Of a stretch of 64,000 bases of DNA, positions 21,701 to 34,392 are shown in pieces (position 1 is the first letter of the stretch; each line of letters begins with the position of its first letter). Source of the stretch: Sphaerosporella brunnea (lineage: Eukaryota > Ascomycota > Pezizomycetes > Pezizales > Pyronemataceae); contig VXIS01000009.1 in the NCBI GenBank assembly GCA_008704415.1, positions 1 through 64,000 on the forward strand. The letters run 5' to 3'. A program made the translations under genes and the position numbers. The notes under the pieces were generated by a model, which worked only from the letters and a program-made list of their open reading frames with translations, did no database searches and was not told the DNA's origin.

Positions 21701-22422
21701 CTATCGACAAACAGGGCTCAGCTGGATCCCCGACCAGCCGGTAAATTTGGGGGTTGATACCAAGCAGCAATTATCCCGGGCTTGGCTTGGCCCTTTTGCC
21801 TTGAGTAGACAGCACCGTGCGTTCATGATATGGGAGGGTGGCTGTCTCCGGATATCGTCGATGACCTGGTTCCACAGCTCGCCAAGTGGACCTGGCGGGA
21901 AAGGCTTCACACGGCAGTCGTCGGCGTATGTGCTGTCTTGGCAAGTTGAAGGTGCTTGAATGGCGACGCTGCGGGTCGGGAATGGCGGGCTGAGAGTGCA
22001 AAATACAAGCTCGACCGGTTCCGGGTCCCGCAATTGACCGCCCACATCAAGATCTTTCGGCGTGCCCATAAAGACAACGTAATTCTGTCCGGTAGATCCC
22101 GCACAAATGCCGTGGGCAAATCACAAATCCGCCGAGTGCCCCCGCTGTTGGCGATTCCTTGGCCGATGACGTTGACCCCGAGGAGTATCCCCGATGGCTG
22201 GCGCTACCGATCTCGGTGAGGGATGTCGCCCATAGAGGCAGTGCGAACAGGCCCTCGGAAACAATCCTGAACATCGGCAGGCATCGGACGACGCATAGTT
22301 GCAGCACGGGCCGGCCCGCGGCGCAAACGGGGCCCCACAATGTACGCCGGGCTGGGGCGCGTGTCGCGCTTGTCGGATAGGCTCCGGGCCACGCTGTCAA
22401 TTTCTGGATGCCTGACAGGCAC
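21701..22422 (-). pseudogene. unknown gene with one stop and one frameshift
   Basis: The downstream part (22069-21701, ATG at 22069) reads GTPKDLDVGGQLRDPEPVEL, then WNQVIDDIRRQPPSHI, and ends SGIQLSPVCR. The upstream part in another frame reads GVNVIGQGIANSGGTRRICD and PTAFVRDLPDR. They meet near 22090, where a single-nucleotide change would join them. A TAG near 22205 breaks the upstream part again. No family was recognised. Confidence 0.38.
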
Positions 22423-22479
22423 CTTCGGGTGCCGGTTGTGCCGGTATGTCGATCGTGCCGATCACGGGTCAATCTCCGA

Positions 22480-23520
22480 ACGCACTAAGTGGTCGAAACA
22501 CCGGCATCCCTGGCCGGTTATCATTATTCCGGGACACCGTCTTCGGGTGTTTGTGTGTACGCTCTTGTGTATGGTCCGGGCTCGCAGATCGAGAAGTTCG
22601 AACGTATATTGAGCGATTTGCAGACTCAGGCAGCGGAGATCGAATGACTAGTGGATTTTGGGTGGAATGATTGCAGGTTGTGGGGGACTCAGTTTGACGT
22701 CGTCTCGGGGTTTTTGTGTTATTTAAAACAATGGTAGATAGTTCGCGTGCCTGGCGGGCCTGGTGGGCACCTGGATCTCGGCCCAAAATGCCTGGTCTGA
22801 ACGGGTCTCGATTTGAAAAGCCCGTTTAATTTAAACGGGTTCAGACATCGCCGAAAGCGGGACTGGCCGGTCTATTGGCAGCCCTGGTACTTGGTATTTC
22901 CAGTCAGGCTTTGGAGCTGTGGTTATTACAATACTGCGTGGCGGTTTGTTGCAATGGCCAAACCGTCTTTGACAAACACTATCAGCTCTATCCGGCCAAC
23001 CGCCTCGGCGGGTACTGCAATACGGGGTCAGGTCCAGAGCAGTAGACAGCAACGGGGTTCGAGAAGGGAAACTTGGTCGCTCTTTGCGATGACAATAAAT
23101 AGACTTGATGATCTGAACATATCTGAGTTCAAGCACCGGGAACCTCATTAACGTCAATGATGGTTGACATAGACGCCATGGCCTAGATTGCCGGCTGAGC
23201 CTGAACTTATACGCACCGGGCACTCACCATCTAGACCACCACCACGAGGGTTTTGGCCATGAGACATTAACCGGCGCAATAGAGTATGGAAAAGAACAGT
23301 TTGTGAGAATGATGTCGCATCTGCGCAATCGAGGCCCCTTCTAGAAGCATCTGGCCGTGATAATTTGACTCTCCCACCCAATCAGACACCAGTGAGCGCA
23401 TTTTGTCAGAAGCGCTGGTGGGAGTTGCAACTTACTGGAAAACCTCTTTGGGTATTGGTGATGGAGAGGTCTCGTCTGGATCGTCACCAAGGGCGATATT
23501 CCCACCACTCAATACACTCA
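22480..23520. other. no gene recognised
   Basis: A near-perfect palindrome (CCCGTTTAATTTAAACGGG) sits at about 22818-22840. Otherwise only short frames. Confidence 0.35.
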
Positions 23521-23522
23521 AC

Positions 23523-24330
23523 ATGGGCAAGGTCAAGCCGCGAGCCAAGGATACAAAAGAAATACGCGTACGAACGGCTATCCGGGCAGTCCAGAATCCA
23601 ACCTAACCCGCCGCTCCTCTTTTGATCTGGCGTGCCGCTGAGAAGTATGGGTTCTCATCGGGTACCGTTGAAACCCCGCATGAAAGGTGTTAAGCGCCGC
23701 GTAGAATTGCAAGAGAAACACGAAACTCTTGAACCCGATGAAGAAGGAGAACAGGCGGGTCTATTATGTCCCTGCCCAAACTTGCGGTCAAGATAGCAAA
23801 GACCAAAACACCAAAGGGGATATTGTGTAAAAAGTGCATCACCTGCTTCCATAATCGTCACCCTGAGCTGGCAACAACCAAAGGGTGGCAGCAGGTCCCT
23901 CACAACACACTCAACCCACCCAACAACCTCAAGGCGATATCACCGAATGGTAAAAGGGGTAGCAAACAACTCTCGGGTCGATGCATCATGGGAGGACGAA
24001 GAAAGTTCGGACAATCCTGGGAGTGGGACTGGTGATGAGGCCGCCCCTGGAGTATCCAGCAACTCCGCCCACAACACCCCTCTTGGCGAAACCAATGACA
24101 GCTCTCTGACGCCCCACGAGGGTCACACAAACCAAAAAGCTTTTTTACGTAGGTTTCAACACCTGCCAGCAAGCTGTTCTGACAAAATAACATCACAGCA
24201 CGATGATGCGGATAAAGAATGTAACAGAGAGGGTCGGCAACAGACTAGAGGGGCGCAAAATACTCGCGTGTGGAGGGGTAACGGGCAGATTCAGGAACAA
24301 GGGGCCAAGACGAGATCCGGAGGTGGGTGA
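23523..24330 (+). pseudogene. Fot1/pogo transposase relic
   Basis: Scattered over several frames are hallmarks of a pogo transposase. An ATG-led MGKVKPRAKDTKEIRVRTAI is followed by a helix-turn-helix-like AAEKYGFSSGTV with a TAA just before it. Next come KRRVELQEKHETLEPDEEGE, ILCKKCITCFHNRHPELATT (compare the family pattern W-x-x-R-F-x-x-R-H-P) and a Ser/acid-rich tail. At least two frameshifts and stops are present and the catalytic DDE part is not visible. No terminal repeats were found. Confidence 0.7.
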
Positions 24331-25067
24331 GAGGTCCGATGTTCGAGGTCTAGAACTCAGATCGGAACGACGGTACTCAGATTGACATACGAAGGTTCAG
24401 TGAAGAGAAAAGGAAAAGAAAGAAAACAACGAAGCGGAAGCGGAGGCCCCTCTATATAGTCCACGTGATCGCGGCGCCCCGCGCCACGCCCTGCAGCACC
24501 GCCTTTTGGCGCAGGTAATTCTGCACCGCTGGATAGCCCATTCGCTCGCGTGCTTCCTTATTCTGTGACGTCTGCCAATTTGAGAGTCGAGGACGCTACA
24601 TGAACTTAGCTAATGTGCAACACGGGCGACTTGCAATGCGTGGTCTTAATTATCTATCCCCTGCTGCTCGGCAGCGTGTTGCAATGCTGCATTTTTCTCC
24701 GGCCTGTGATTATCCACGATCATAAGGTCGGGCTGACACGGAGATGATACCTGTATTGACTACCTGCCATCGCTGTGGTGAGCTGTGAGCACGATGTCCG
24801 ACTGAGGTGGTTCCTACCAAACAGCTGCCAGCAATTGGTGCCGTGGATGACGGTGATTCAGTAGTCGCGTACGATTCAGTGCATGCTGCGTGCCATTGTC
24901 GATAAACATACTGAAGCCGCATTCCATTTACCAGCGGCAAGATCATGGCTCCCTTTGTTGGGACTCCTAACACAGAGTCTACAGGGTCATTGTTAAAAGA
25001 AGGTGACGTGTTGACACAACACTGCAATATGAAGCGACGGTTTATGTTTTCTCTAGACGAGGGCGCC
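24331..25067. other. intergenic, nothing recognised
   Basis: No motif-bearing frame or repeat was seen. Confidence 0.4.
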
Positions 25068-25075
25068 CGAATCAA

Positions 25076-25482
25076 TAGTGGCGTTCACACCGCCGAATCT
25101 GAGCCGAATTTCACCGAGCCGAAACAAGGCGAAATACGTTGAATCTAGGCGAATCGATGTGAATTCCCCAAATGGCATGGTCGCACTACCGGTAGTGAAA
25201 AGGCTTCGGAACAATTTCTCTCGCTCGTCAGTTCTATCCATAGTGTGCTGAGGATGTGGGATGACCGGCGGTGAGGTTGTGGTATCGCGGGCACCGGGGG
25301 AGGATGTGGTAAAGAAAAAAAAAATTGCCAGCCGCTGTTTCGAGCTCAGATTCGACCTCTGGATCGCCTTGTTCCAACTCTGGAGGCGAAACATGGTTCG
25401 TCGAATCAGCGAAATAGATCCGGATCTGTTTCGCCGATTCCACCTCGAATCAGGCCCAGATTCGGCGGTGTGAACGCTACTA
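25076..25482. mobile_element. hAT-like MITE, third family (about 407 bp)
   Basis: The ends read TAGTGGCGTTCACACCGCC and, inverted, TAGTAGCGTTCACACCGCC. Both continue with GAATCTG and several GCCGAAT/GGCGAAT subterminal repeats, an arrangement like that of the hAT-2 ends. An 8-bp duplication is not preserved (CGAATCAA versus ATAGGGCG), so it is older or rearranged at its borders. No coding capacity. Confidence 0.72.
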
Positions 25483-25490
25483 ATAGGGCG

Positions 25491-26556
25491 TCCGTCTCCC
25501 GGGTCATCAGCTCAATACAATCAACTCGATACAACTGTCGCTCTACCTCCTGAATTCCTACACCCTTCTATTTCGAAAAACAGATGTTCGGCGCTTTTGC
25601 TTTTGCATGCTGCTGCCGTGGCCACCTTTTGGCTGACTGTAGAGAGGTTCGCTATTCTAACCATTCTAAGTGCTACGCTCTCCAATTGTAGGCGCTTTGC
25701 GGTACCGATAATTGGAAGCCGTTCTGGCCCCTTTTCTGTTCAACATTACTCATCATGAACGGCTGTTTATCGGTGGGGGGGGGGGGGGATGGTGATGCTT
25801 CCCTTTAGGCATTGCGCGGAACACGTATTCTACGGCGTGTTCAAGGGATAATGCCAGGCAGCGCAGGCTGCATCCATGAGTAGCCGATGCGAAGTGGCTA
25901 CCACTCATTCAACGAACTGTGGCGGGGAGTGATATACCGGTTTAGGCAGCCTTCAAGCAGCATACTGTAACTTCTCCTCCGATGCGCGTGTTGTGCAAGG
26001 GACCGGACGACATCCTGGATAGACTAACCGCGGTCTCCTAGAGTGTGTTTCACTCTGCGTGGCCAAGGGTTTGGGTCCATAATGTGCAGTGATGCCCTGC
26101 TACGGAAGGGGAGGGTGCATTACACCCATAGCACGGAGCGGAATACTTCCTGCAGCCGAATGCTTGACTCCGACTGGAGTAGTGGGACTCTCATAAGCCG
26201 GTGTTTGAGCCTAGACATGAATATATGTTCGCCGATACTAATCACCGCCCAAGCTGTCGCGTCGACACAGATTACCTATATACTTGTAAGCTGGTAACAG
26301 TCCTTACAGCGCGATTATTGCATTGTGTTATTGACGTCTACACGTGGTGCATTCCCTGGATGCGGTTGTTTGCGGTTTGCTTCTGGGAAAGCGCTCGGCG
26401 AGAACTGGCATTCGCTGGGCGTGCTACGTGGTCAGTGGATGACGATTTCACAGGGTCTGGTTTCGTGCATAAGGCAGAACCTGCCGGAAGGGCAAGGGAG
26501 GAAAATATAGATTCTTGATGAAGCGCAGTCCACACAAACACACACCGTCGTCCCAG
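25491..26556. other. no gene recognised; G-homopolymer
   Basis: A run of about 14 G occurs near 25776-25790. No gene evidence. Confidence 0.4.
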
Positions 26557-28044
26557 TTATAGCCTGCCGGTCTGCTGGATCTTTTCCAACAGTTGGCGCG
26601 CCGTCCAGTTCCGGTAGGAGGCCATGCGAGGAGAGTCCCGGCGGGCCTTTCTTGGTTCCCCATCGACCCACATACCATCCAGGTCTGCACCAGCGCGGAC
26701 TAAGGCATCAACGAACGGCCTTAAATACTGAGGCGGAGTCGGCGCTCCCTCTTCGGGTTCGTTAGGAGTCGACGTCACACCCTCGGAAGTCAGAATCGCG
26801 AAGCACAACGTCTGGTCCCCCGCGAATCCCCGCGGGCTGAGTCGCTGGGATATGGTCACCAACACCTCCATTAGAGATAGGAAATTGCGCCACTGCCTCG
26901 TCACATGAGAGGTGTAATGCACCAGCGTGTCGAGCAGAGTGTTCCACAGCTCAGGCACCTTTGGAAGAAAACCAGTCACGTTCTCTGCCATCCAAGAAAA
27001 CGACTGGGGATTTCCACCCATGACGAAGTAGACCCAACAGTCCTACGACAGCTGTACCCGCGCCTCCAGTAGCAGCACCTGCATGTATCCTAAGCTGGAT
27101 GGAGTGGGGTCGTCGGCCAGGGCGCGGATGACACCCTCGATTCGTTGATCCGCAGTGAAAGGCATCCGCCGTATAAGAACCCGTAGGATCGGCACGGGAA
27201 GCTTGACGGATGACCGATTCAACCTCTGCAGCCAGTGAACGTGACCTTCCGAGGGCACAACCGCCACGGCTGGGTACCTCTCGAGTATCTCCAATACGCT
27301 CAAGACATCCTGTTGAGTCCTGCCAGGAAATCGAAAACCCGTCACTGCAAGACAAAACGGCGTACAACGCCAGAATGCCGGTGGCAACCACACGTTATCA
27401 GAAAAAACCACATGCAGCGCCGCAGGAGCATGCTCCCTGTACCAGTCCGTTAGCCATCTGACGGCATCTGGTTGTGCGTACAGACAGGCATAATGGACTG
27501 CCGTCGGATATCGGGTCAGAATTCCCTGTTCAAGTGCGGCCATGTCCATCCAGGACATAATTCGCCCGAACAGTGCCCGCAAAACTCCGACTTTGCCCAA
27601 AGCTGCCGCGGCGTTGAGAATCCCCACTCTATGGGCGCTGGCATCGTTTTGCCAGTCGTGTGGAGCGATGATCCGCCACGATGCAAGAGCCCGCCCCCGC
27701 CAGTATTCCTCGTGCCACGTGAACATGTCGGAGCTATGGAGGACTTCCGCGTGTTCTGTTTCGATGCCGAAAACGAGGACATCCAGGATCCAGCATAAGC
27801 TCGTAATCGGGAAGCCTGTCAGAAGGGCGATAGTGAGGAGTCGTCGCTTTTCGTCAGAAAGACGGGGGATATAGTATGGCAACAAGCTGCAGCTTGTGTA
27901 GTTGTCACTGGCGACCGCGAGCGCCATTGAGACCAAGTCTTGGTCCAGGTAGCTTGATATTTGCAAGTGCAACTCTCCAGGGAGGCGCAAGAGGATGTCA
28001 CTGGCTTTGCACGTGGTTAGCTTGATCCTCTCCAAGCCTTGCAC
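26557..28044 (-). pseudogene. F-box/ankyrin-like gene interrupted by one TAG
   Basis: A single frame is open for 496 codons except one TAG at 27045-27043, after residue 333. An F-box-like segment occupies about residues 18-60 (LLRLPGELHLQISSYLDQDL). The centre is helical and resembles degenerate ankyrin-type repeats (for example AALGKVGVLRALFGRIM and YACLYAQPDAVRWLTDWY). After the stop, RPFVDALVRAGADLDG near the C-terminus is an ankyrin-style AGAD motif. The text on both sides of the TAG is coherent, so CAG-to-TAG or another recent change is likely. The frame begins without an ATG (first codon GTG after a TAA), so a short upstream exon or frameshift is probable. F-box proteins usually link substrates to SCF ubiquitin ligases. 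Confidence 0.7.
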
Positions 28045-30556
28045 TTTATTGTTTTACCAGGACTAGTGGTGTATCCTGTGGATGTGCCAGGAGAGGTTGC
28101 CGGTGGATGTAAAGAAGCCGCCATATTCTATGTTGATGTTACTGCCGAAGTTGAAGATGGCCGCCATAAAGACATTCGGAGTTTTTATTGGTAAAATTTG
28201 GTCGTCATGTGACCCACGCACACATCCTGAAGGGGCCCAACCCCAAATTCTAGGGCACTAGCGGGGGACCCAATTATGAGGGCACGCAAGGGTGCAAATT
28301 CTGCGGTTGAAGAATGCGGAAAAACTTTGCTGTTCACGATAGAAACCCTTGATGCGAAGCCGAAGCACCTTGCGGATTTCCTTTCCTTCAATTGCAAATC
28401 AGTGTGCTGTAAACACGAAGGCATCAGTCGACCCGGGTGGCAATCGTATTTGAACGAGTCGGTCAATGAACCAGGTCACACTGAAAAGCAGTTGCCAGTC
28501 CGCTCAGAACGCTGGCGTCGAACCCCAAATAGACGTCTTTCGTGTTCGTCAGGTGGTATGACTGGGGGGAGACGTTCGTTTTCTTTCGCGGGGACATGTT
28601 GGACGTTCTGTTGTAGAGGAACTGTCAACCTGAACTGGACAAATAACACTGAAGGACAGCTGTTCCTACATACCGAACGCTCTCGACGTGGCGAAACTGA
28701 GAATAATGCTCGCGAGCAGGGGCTGGACCACGATGGCGTGTCATGCGAATAACTCTAGGCGGGAATATCCGCCGCCGCATTCGCAGGATTGCAACACACA
28801 GGCCGGCTTCGGCACTCTGTGCACGGAGGATATCTTTGCGTGACAGCCGTCACCCTGCGTGGAGTAATGTTCTCGTCCCAGTAGGCCTGTAGCAGTTGCT
28901 GGCCAGGAGAACTGCCCTGGGCCATTCATTGATGACTTCACTGCAAATCATTCGGTTGGCATGAATCATTCACGGCAAACGCAAACTGCATTTCTTGGCA
29001 AATCCACCGCCTGCGTGAGCTCCCCATTATCTTTGAGCGACATTTTCGTGCAGCAAATATCTCTGCAGCAGAACTGGACTCTTCGTGGCCAGCATCACTT
29101 CGGAGGGTATGCCTATGTGCGAGCTGCAGCCCCTTGCAGCGCTCTGGCATTATAATTCGCGTTACCAATGCCCAACCAGTCTCCACGATGCCTCTGGCCG
29201 GTGCTGGTAGCGCAAATCCTGATCCTGAGGCTACGACCGTTGGATATCTAACGTGCCCAGTCGTCAGCGTCACATATAACTATCTCTCGCCAGTGAGATG
29301 TGTGATCTGCTCCATCATGACCAGCGCATTCGGACTCGCCTTTCGCACGTATCTCTCTATCGGGCTTTTCATCATATGTCGGTTTGTCAACGCATTCATT
29401 TTTTTTTGTCGTCCACAATCGTATGGATCCCCCCAATGGGTGTCAACAAACAGTTGCAGTCTTCACAACATGGATGAGCGTCTTAGACCAGAGAAAGGCA
29501 GCCACCCTTTGCCTCCAGTTGACCGCTGCAAATGGTCTTGCAACAAAGCGAAGGCCCGTTGCCTGTTTATTGAGAACCATGAGACTGACGTCCGCAGAAT
29601 CCATCTGGGCATTCCCTGTCCTCACCCGCCCCCAACCGTGGTGCTTCATCACTGTTACCAGCAGAAAAGCCATGCCTGGAACCGGTTCCGGCCGTATCAC
29701 CACGCCAGATCGCAACACGTACAGGTTGGTGATATTCATACCTGGCCATATTCCAATGACGCCGCACCAGCAAGTCATCTGCAACATTCCACAGCGGCCG
29801 CTCAATCCCTAGTGAACGCTTTAGAAGGTGGTATAAAATATCTGCGCCTTTCGGCGGTTGTGTGCCATATTTCTCCTCATAGCAACGGTTCCTCGGTGTC
29901 TGCCTCGACGGCTATCATCCGACGCAATCACCTTTCGGAGAATTTGCATGCAGATGTATTCCGTTCCACAGTTGAAGAGGGGGTGACGGGCTTCGCATTG
30001 CCACAACGTTGTCCATTCTCGCGTTTCACCGGAGTCCCGGTCAAGAACAACTACGGTTGCAACCCTGCTTCCTAACCTTCGCCTCCTTCGTTATCGAAGC
30101 CGTTGTGGGTGTCATTGGTGAGTGATCACACCCGTACATAATCCGTTGTCGGTAACGGGTTAGAGATAACCGTTGCGGTGATGGCGTCGCGCGAGTGATC
30201 ACACTGGAAATACACGCTGTTTGAGGCCATGCGAATGATTATAGTCGCCACATCCGCCGTTCAAACTGGCCGGCAGACCCGTGATTCAGGAGTGTCATCT
30301 ACTGATCCACTGCACATCCATATAATCGAGAGCGCGTGCTCTGGCGTGAACATCCCAGCGCTTGCTGCGGGAGAGTAGTCGAAGGTTCCTAGGAGGGGTT
30401 TTTACCGGCTGGGATATAGCGTTGTAGTGTTCTGAAAGGCTGTCTATTACAACAGCCGTTTGAATCATTACGCGGGCCGTCCTGGGCAGGTGTGCCGAAT
30501 GGACGACGATCGTTGCACTAAATCTCACCCTGCCCTATTTGCCGCGGTTTTCATAC
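28045..30556. other. no recognised gene; long but unsupported open frames
   Basis: 28276-28752 (+, 158 codons, ATG) and 29134-30075 (+, 313 codons, no ATG at the start) are open, but the latter overlaps a 120-codon minus-strand frame of equally plausible composition. Neither shows a domain. The 313-codon frame is longer than most chance frames here. Confidence 0.35.
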
Positions 30557-30564
30557 CAGTCTTG

Positions 30565-31323
30565 TAGTGATGGACATAAACCGAGCCGGCTCGAGCCTGT
30601 TGCCTGATGGGCGGAGGTTTCGCTCCAGCCTTTTCTTGTGGCTAGTTAGGTGGGGGAAGACATCCCGTCGGCGGCGCGAAGATGAAAAATGTTGGCCCAA
30701 GGCGGCTTGATCGCGAACATTCGGTGGAACTCCATCAGTTCAGTTTCACTGCTCAAAAGCTGAATCAATCACAAGAGCGTCGATGACTGGGAAGTTGATA
30801 CTATCAATGATAACTCTACAAACACCAGGGATACCTACGATTGACAAAGAGAGTTTGCGTATGGTTTCAGTTAAGAGTATGACGATGCGGGAAAGAGCGT
30901 GAGGTTCCGCGGCAGATTAGAGCCAGACCATAGGGAGACAAGGTAGGGTGGCCAGTCACAGCCCGGTTCACTCCCAATCAGACCACCCTGGCTGGAGCGA
31001 ACGCGGGGATGGTGCCCATGGTGTTGGCCAGGAGCATTCCGTCGACGGCGACGACGAGGGCATGGAATCAGCGGAGGAATCTGAGCTAGAAGACTTTGAT
31101 TCTGGATCAGATCTTTCGGATATCTACACGTGTAGCGACGTCTCCAATGCCACCGTGTTGAACCTCTGATTTACCGGCTTATACACCATAAATTGTATCT
31201 CAGTTCTAGCCAATGTTCCAGCTTTTCAGGTTTGGCTCGGCTTGACGAGCCCCTGTTCTCAAAAGCCGCCCTGGCTCGAGCCTTCCACAGAACTCGGCTC
31301 GGCTCGGCTTGTGTCCATCACTA
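30565..31323 (+). mobile_element. hAT-2 element copy C (759 bp)
   Basis: The ends read TAGTGATGGACATAAACCGAG and, inverted, TAGTGATGGACACAAGCCGAG. The flanks CAGTCTTG (30557-30564) and TAGTCTTC (31324-31331) agree at six of eight bases, a worn target duplication. Its interior is closest to copy D and retains the transposon-borne C-terminal coding region, including an acidic ESELEDFDSGSDLSDI stretch near 31080-31130. Stops break the frame. Confidence 0.85.
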
Positions 31324-31706
31324 TAGTCTTCCAGACTGGCCTTTTCAGGCTGCCTGTTGGAAGGCGGTACCCCAAGATGGCCCAGAGAATAGTTTTGCAA
31401 TGCCGCCCTGAATGCTGAACGAATTTGAAGGTTGCAACCAGTCGCGCAGCACTTCTGCTTTCAATCAAGCGGTGTACCGATTTCGCTTTTCCCAATTCAA
31501 ATGCACTTGTGCTGACCCAAAGTTGTGATCGGCCGCGTGATGGTCCACTTCGAAGTTTCCCACTGTCGGCGCAGAAAAGCGTACGCTGTGGATGGGTGGC
31601 GGCCCCAAGGGCACATGCGGAGAGGCCAGCACATTCCCGATTGGAGGTGCAGAACAGATCATATTACTTAATGGAGCGGCCAGCAGATATTGTTTACCTG
31701 GCAGCT

Positions 31707-32033
31707 GTAACCTTTTCGTAAGGCTATAAGATCCGCAATTTCACGAATGCAAATAAACTCAGAATCGTGTGTACCAGGCTTGATAAATATCTGATCTCAT
31801 AACATGAGGTCACAGCGTGGCTGCAAATTCGTAAAAAAAAGAAACACAGCAGTCATAAGACGTACACACTCTGCTTCGCGAAGGTAAGAAGATACTGAAC
31901 GACAGAGCAAAGAAAGGTAATGCAACTTGTAGAATCCTGACATCATACCATCGTTACTGTGACGTAGTCTTATGTAGCCTTACTAAGGAAATACGTCAGA
32001 GATAATGCAGACGAGGTGTAATAATCCTACAGC
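31707..32033 (-). repeat. dispersed repeat copy 2, possible solo LTR
   Basis: Inverse, diverged partner of 16141-16478. Homology starts at CTGTAGG (32033) and runs to the CGAAAAGGTTAC block near 31707. See the first copy for the reasoning. Confidence 0.55.
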
Positions 32034-34204
32034 AGGGTTGTGGAGGCGCGCTGGGTTGAGAGGCACCTAAATATTCTTAGAGGGCCCAGCGTGAAGGCAT
32101 GTCACGATTCTGGCCACTGAAATGGTACGATCATGATTTTCCAGCATTTTTGACGATGTATGTCTACGCTAGATCAATGGCACTGCCGGAACGCCGGGAC
32201 CTCAAATCACAAGCCAAAAGATCCCAGAAAACACTGTAAACGCCAGAGTGCGGCCTGGCAGTTGGTAGACCTCCGGATGGCTTTGGAATCCGCCGTGGCA
32301 CAGGATGCCTACATATCTACTGAAACAACGTGTGCGTTGGCACGTGCGTCAGGTGTTTTGGCTTAATTTTGTTATTTGCCACCTTGAGCCGATCGGACTA
32401 GAATTTGAGGCAACCTAGTTCACCACAATTCCCTCAGTGGGGCTTTATGACGCCATCATGCATCGCTCCAGCAGCCATGAAGTATTGGTTCTGCCTTTTA
32501 GCTATCTGTTTGCGGCGTGGGCGCAATTTTGGGTGGCCGTTCTTGGCCCATGAGATAGCATAAACAAGAGCGCGCACACAAGGAGGGCGGGGATGGGTCG
32601 TGTGTCTGTCATGATCGTTCGCGGCTGCATACAGACAATAAAGCTCATTACATGCAAACCAACAACATATAGTGGCAGCGCCCTTGCCAATTAAAACTGA
32701 GCATTTGCCTGTTTCTTTCACCCTTTGGCCTTTGATCAGTTGGGCACCCATCGGGCAGACTATCGGTTCAATTGCCTGCGTCAGAAGACGGTACCCCAGA
32801 AACCTGTACACTGGATCGGCTCGCTAAGAGTCAAGGGTTGGCAAACGCCATGATTGATGACATGGCGGACCACTGGCCAAAGTTGCAGCCGAAGCTGGTG
32901 CTTAATCACTCACTGCTGTATCACAATTGAACATAACCCGCCCGATATTGATACCACGACCTGAACACTGGTATGACTCATTGATATGTGATTCTTGTTG
33001 CGCGGGAGCCAGCCCACACTTTGCAGGATGGTCTGGCCTGCAAGCCGCTGGATGACAACTCACTAGAGGGATTGGGTTGGAAATGGCTAAACCGGTGATG
33101 GCACAGTGGGTGCGATGGTTGGTCAGTGTCTAATATGATTTAATTTCGGTGTGGAACCTTACAACTTGTGGAAGACGCCCACCGCACCCCTCTTCAATCC
33201 TGCCCGCCGCCGAATTGGGAAAAGCTGATACGGCGACGGTCACAGGGCCGGCGAGGCGGAACAATGCCAGCGAACTGAAATCAAACAGGGGAAAAAATTT
33301 CAACCTACGATGGTTTTACCACCGTTATTCATCTTTACCCTCCCTGGCAATCACCCAGTAGAAAACCGCAGTTTTGCGTTTTGGCTACCCCCGTTCTTTC
33401 AATTTCTCCCACCTTCAGTTAGTCTGAATAGAGTATCACAGACCCCGGCTGAGGTCTCCCTATATCGTCAATCCTGACGTACTGTCCATCGCAAGGAGCC
33501 CATCCATGCATTCAGCTATTTTTTGAGAATTTTCCATGCCTACTGCCACGGGTCGCGCAGAAAGGACGCATCGTTCTTGATTTCATCTATGTTCAAAACA
33601 TGTTGTTTTTCGGACGGGCATGTATCTGCCATCAACATGGTGATGGACAGCCGGTCTGTTGCACTTTCGAACTATTCACAAAAGCTGCAGGATTGGACAC
33701 CATGGGTGGTATGGGCAATCAACGCGGTTGAGTGCAAGTCCGGTTTATGAAATATCTGCGAAAATGCCAGCGCGTTTTGAGTACTCCGAATAAACAGCCC
33801 CAGAGTTTGCTCTAGCGTTACGCCTACTACGAAGCCGTTCAATCAAGATAATGCCCGGAAAGGGTGCCCACGGCTAAGGCGTACCCACAAACCTGACATA
33901 CGGCTTTGATCCTCGTGAGAAGCTCTGTCTTTGGAGCTTCAAGGTGCGATCGCAACTCGCGGAAAAAGAAAATCTCGCGTCCCTGTTGATGTTCCTTATG
34001 TCGTTCTCGTTGGTGTTGCCGTTACACGGAGGCTCCTTTCGTGCCCTTTCGCGGAGGTTCCTTTTGCCACTGACACTCCGCGCGGAACATGGAATATCAC
34101 TGAACCCTGCATGATATGTAGTGAAGCCAACGAAATCAGGCAGGTGCAAACAGCCCCTTTGTTCCCAACAACCCCTTCTTTCCTCAGGCACATCATCGAT
34201 CTCG
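32034..34204. other. no gene recognised
   Basis: The frames at 32434-32811 (-) and 33874-34218 (-) are open without domain or splice support. Confidence 0.4.
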
Positions 34205-34392
34205 TTACTGACTCTCACCTCATCGTATCTTTACTTCTATCCACAAAACATACCCCACACACTTCATCACTTCCTTTCAATCCAACCTCGTTTTCCAACA
34301 TCGTTACCTCTCTCACCATACATAACCAAAGCGCCTCATCTGCCGTTGCCTAATCTCTGACAACACCAAACAAACATCCGACAGCCACAACG
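34205..34392 (+). promoter_or_regulatory. pyrimidine-rich leader/promoter upstream of the 34.4-kb gene
   Basis: About 190 bp of the plus strand is dominated by C and T with CA-rich patches, ending in CACAACG directly before the ATG. CT-rich stretches just upstream of start codons are typical of fungal transcription start regions. Confidence 0.4.

Noticed and set aside
29134..30075. 313-codon plus-strand frame as a real gene
   Set aside because: No ATG at its start, no recognised domain, and an overlapping minus-strand frame reads equally well. Kept only as a note in the gap entry.
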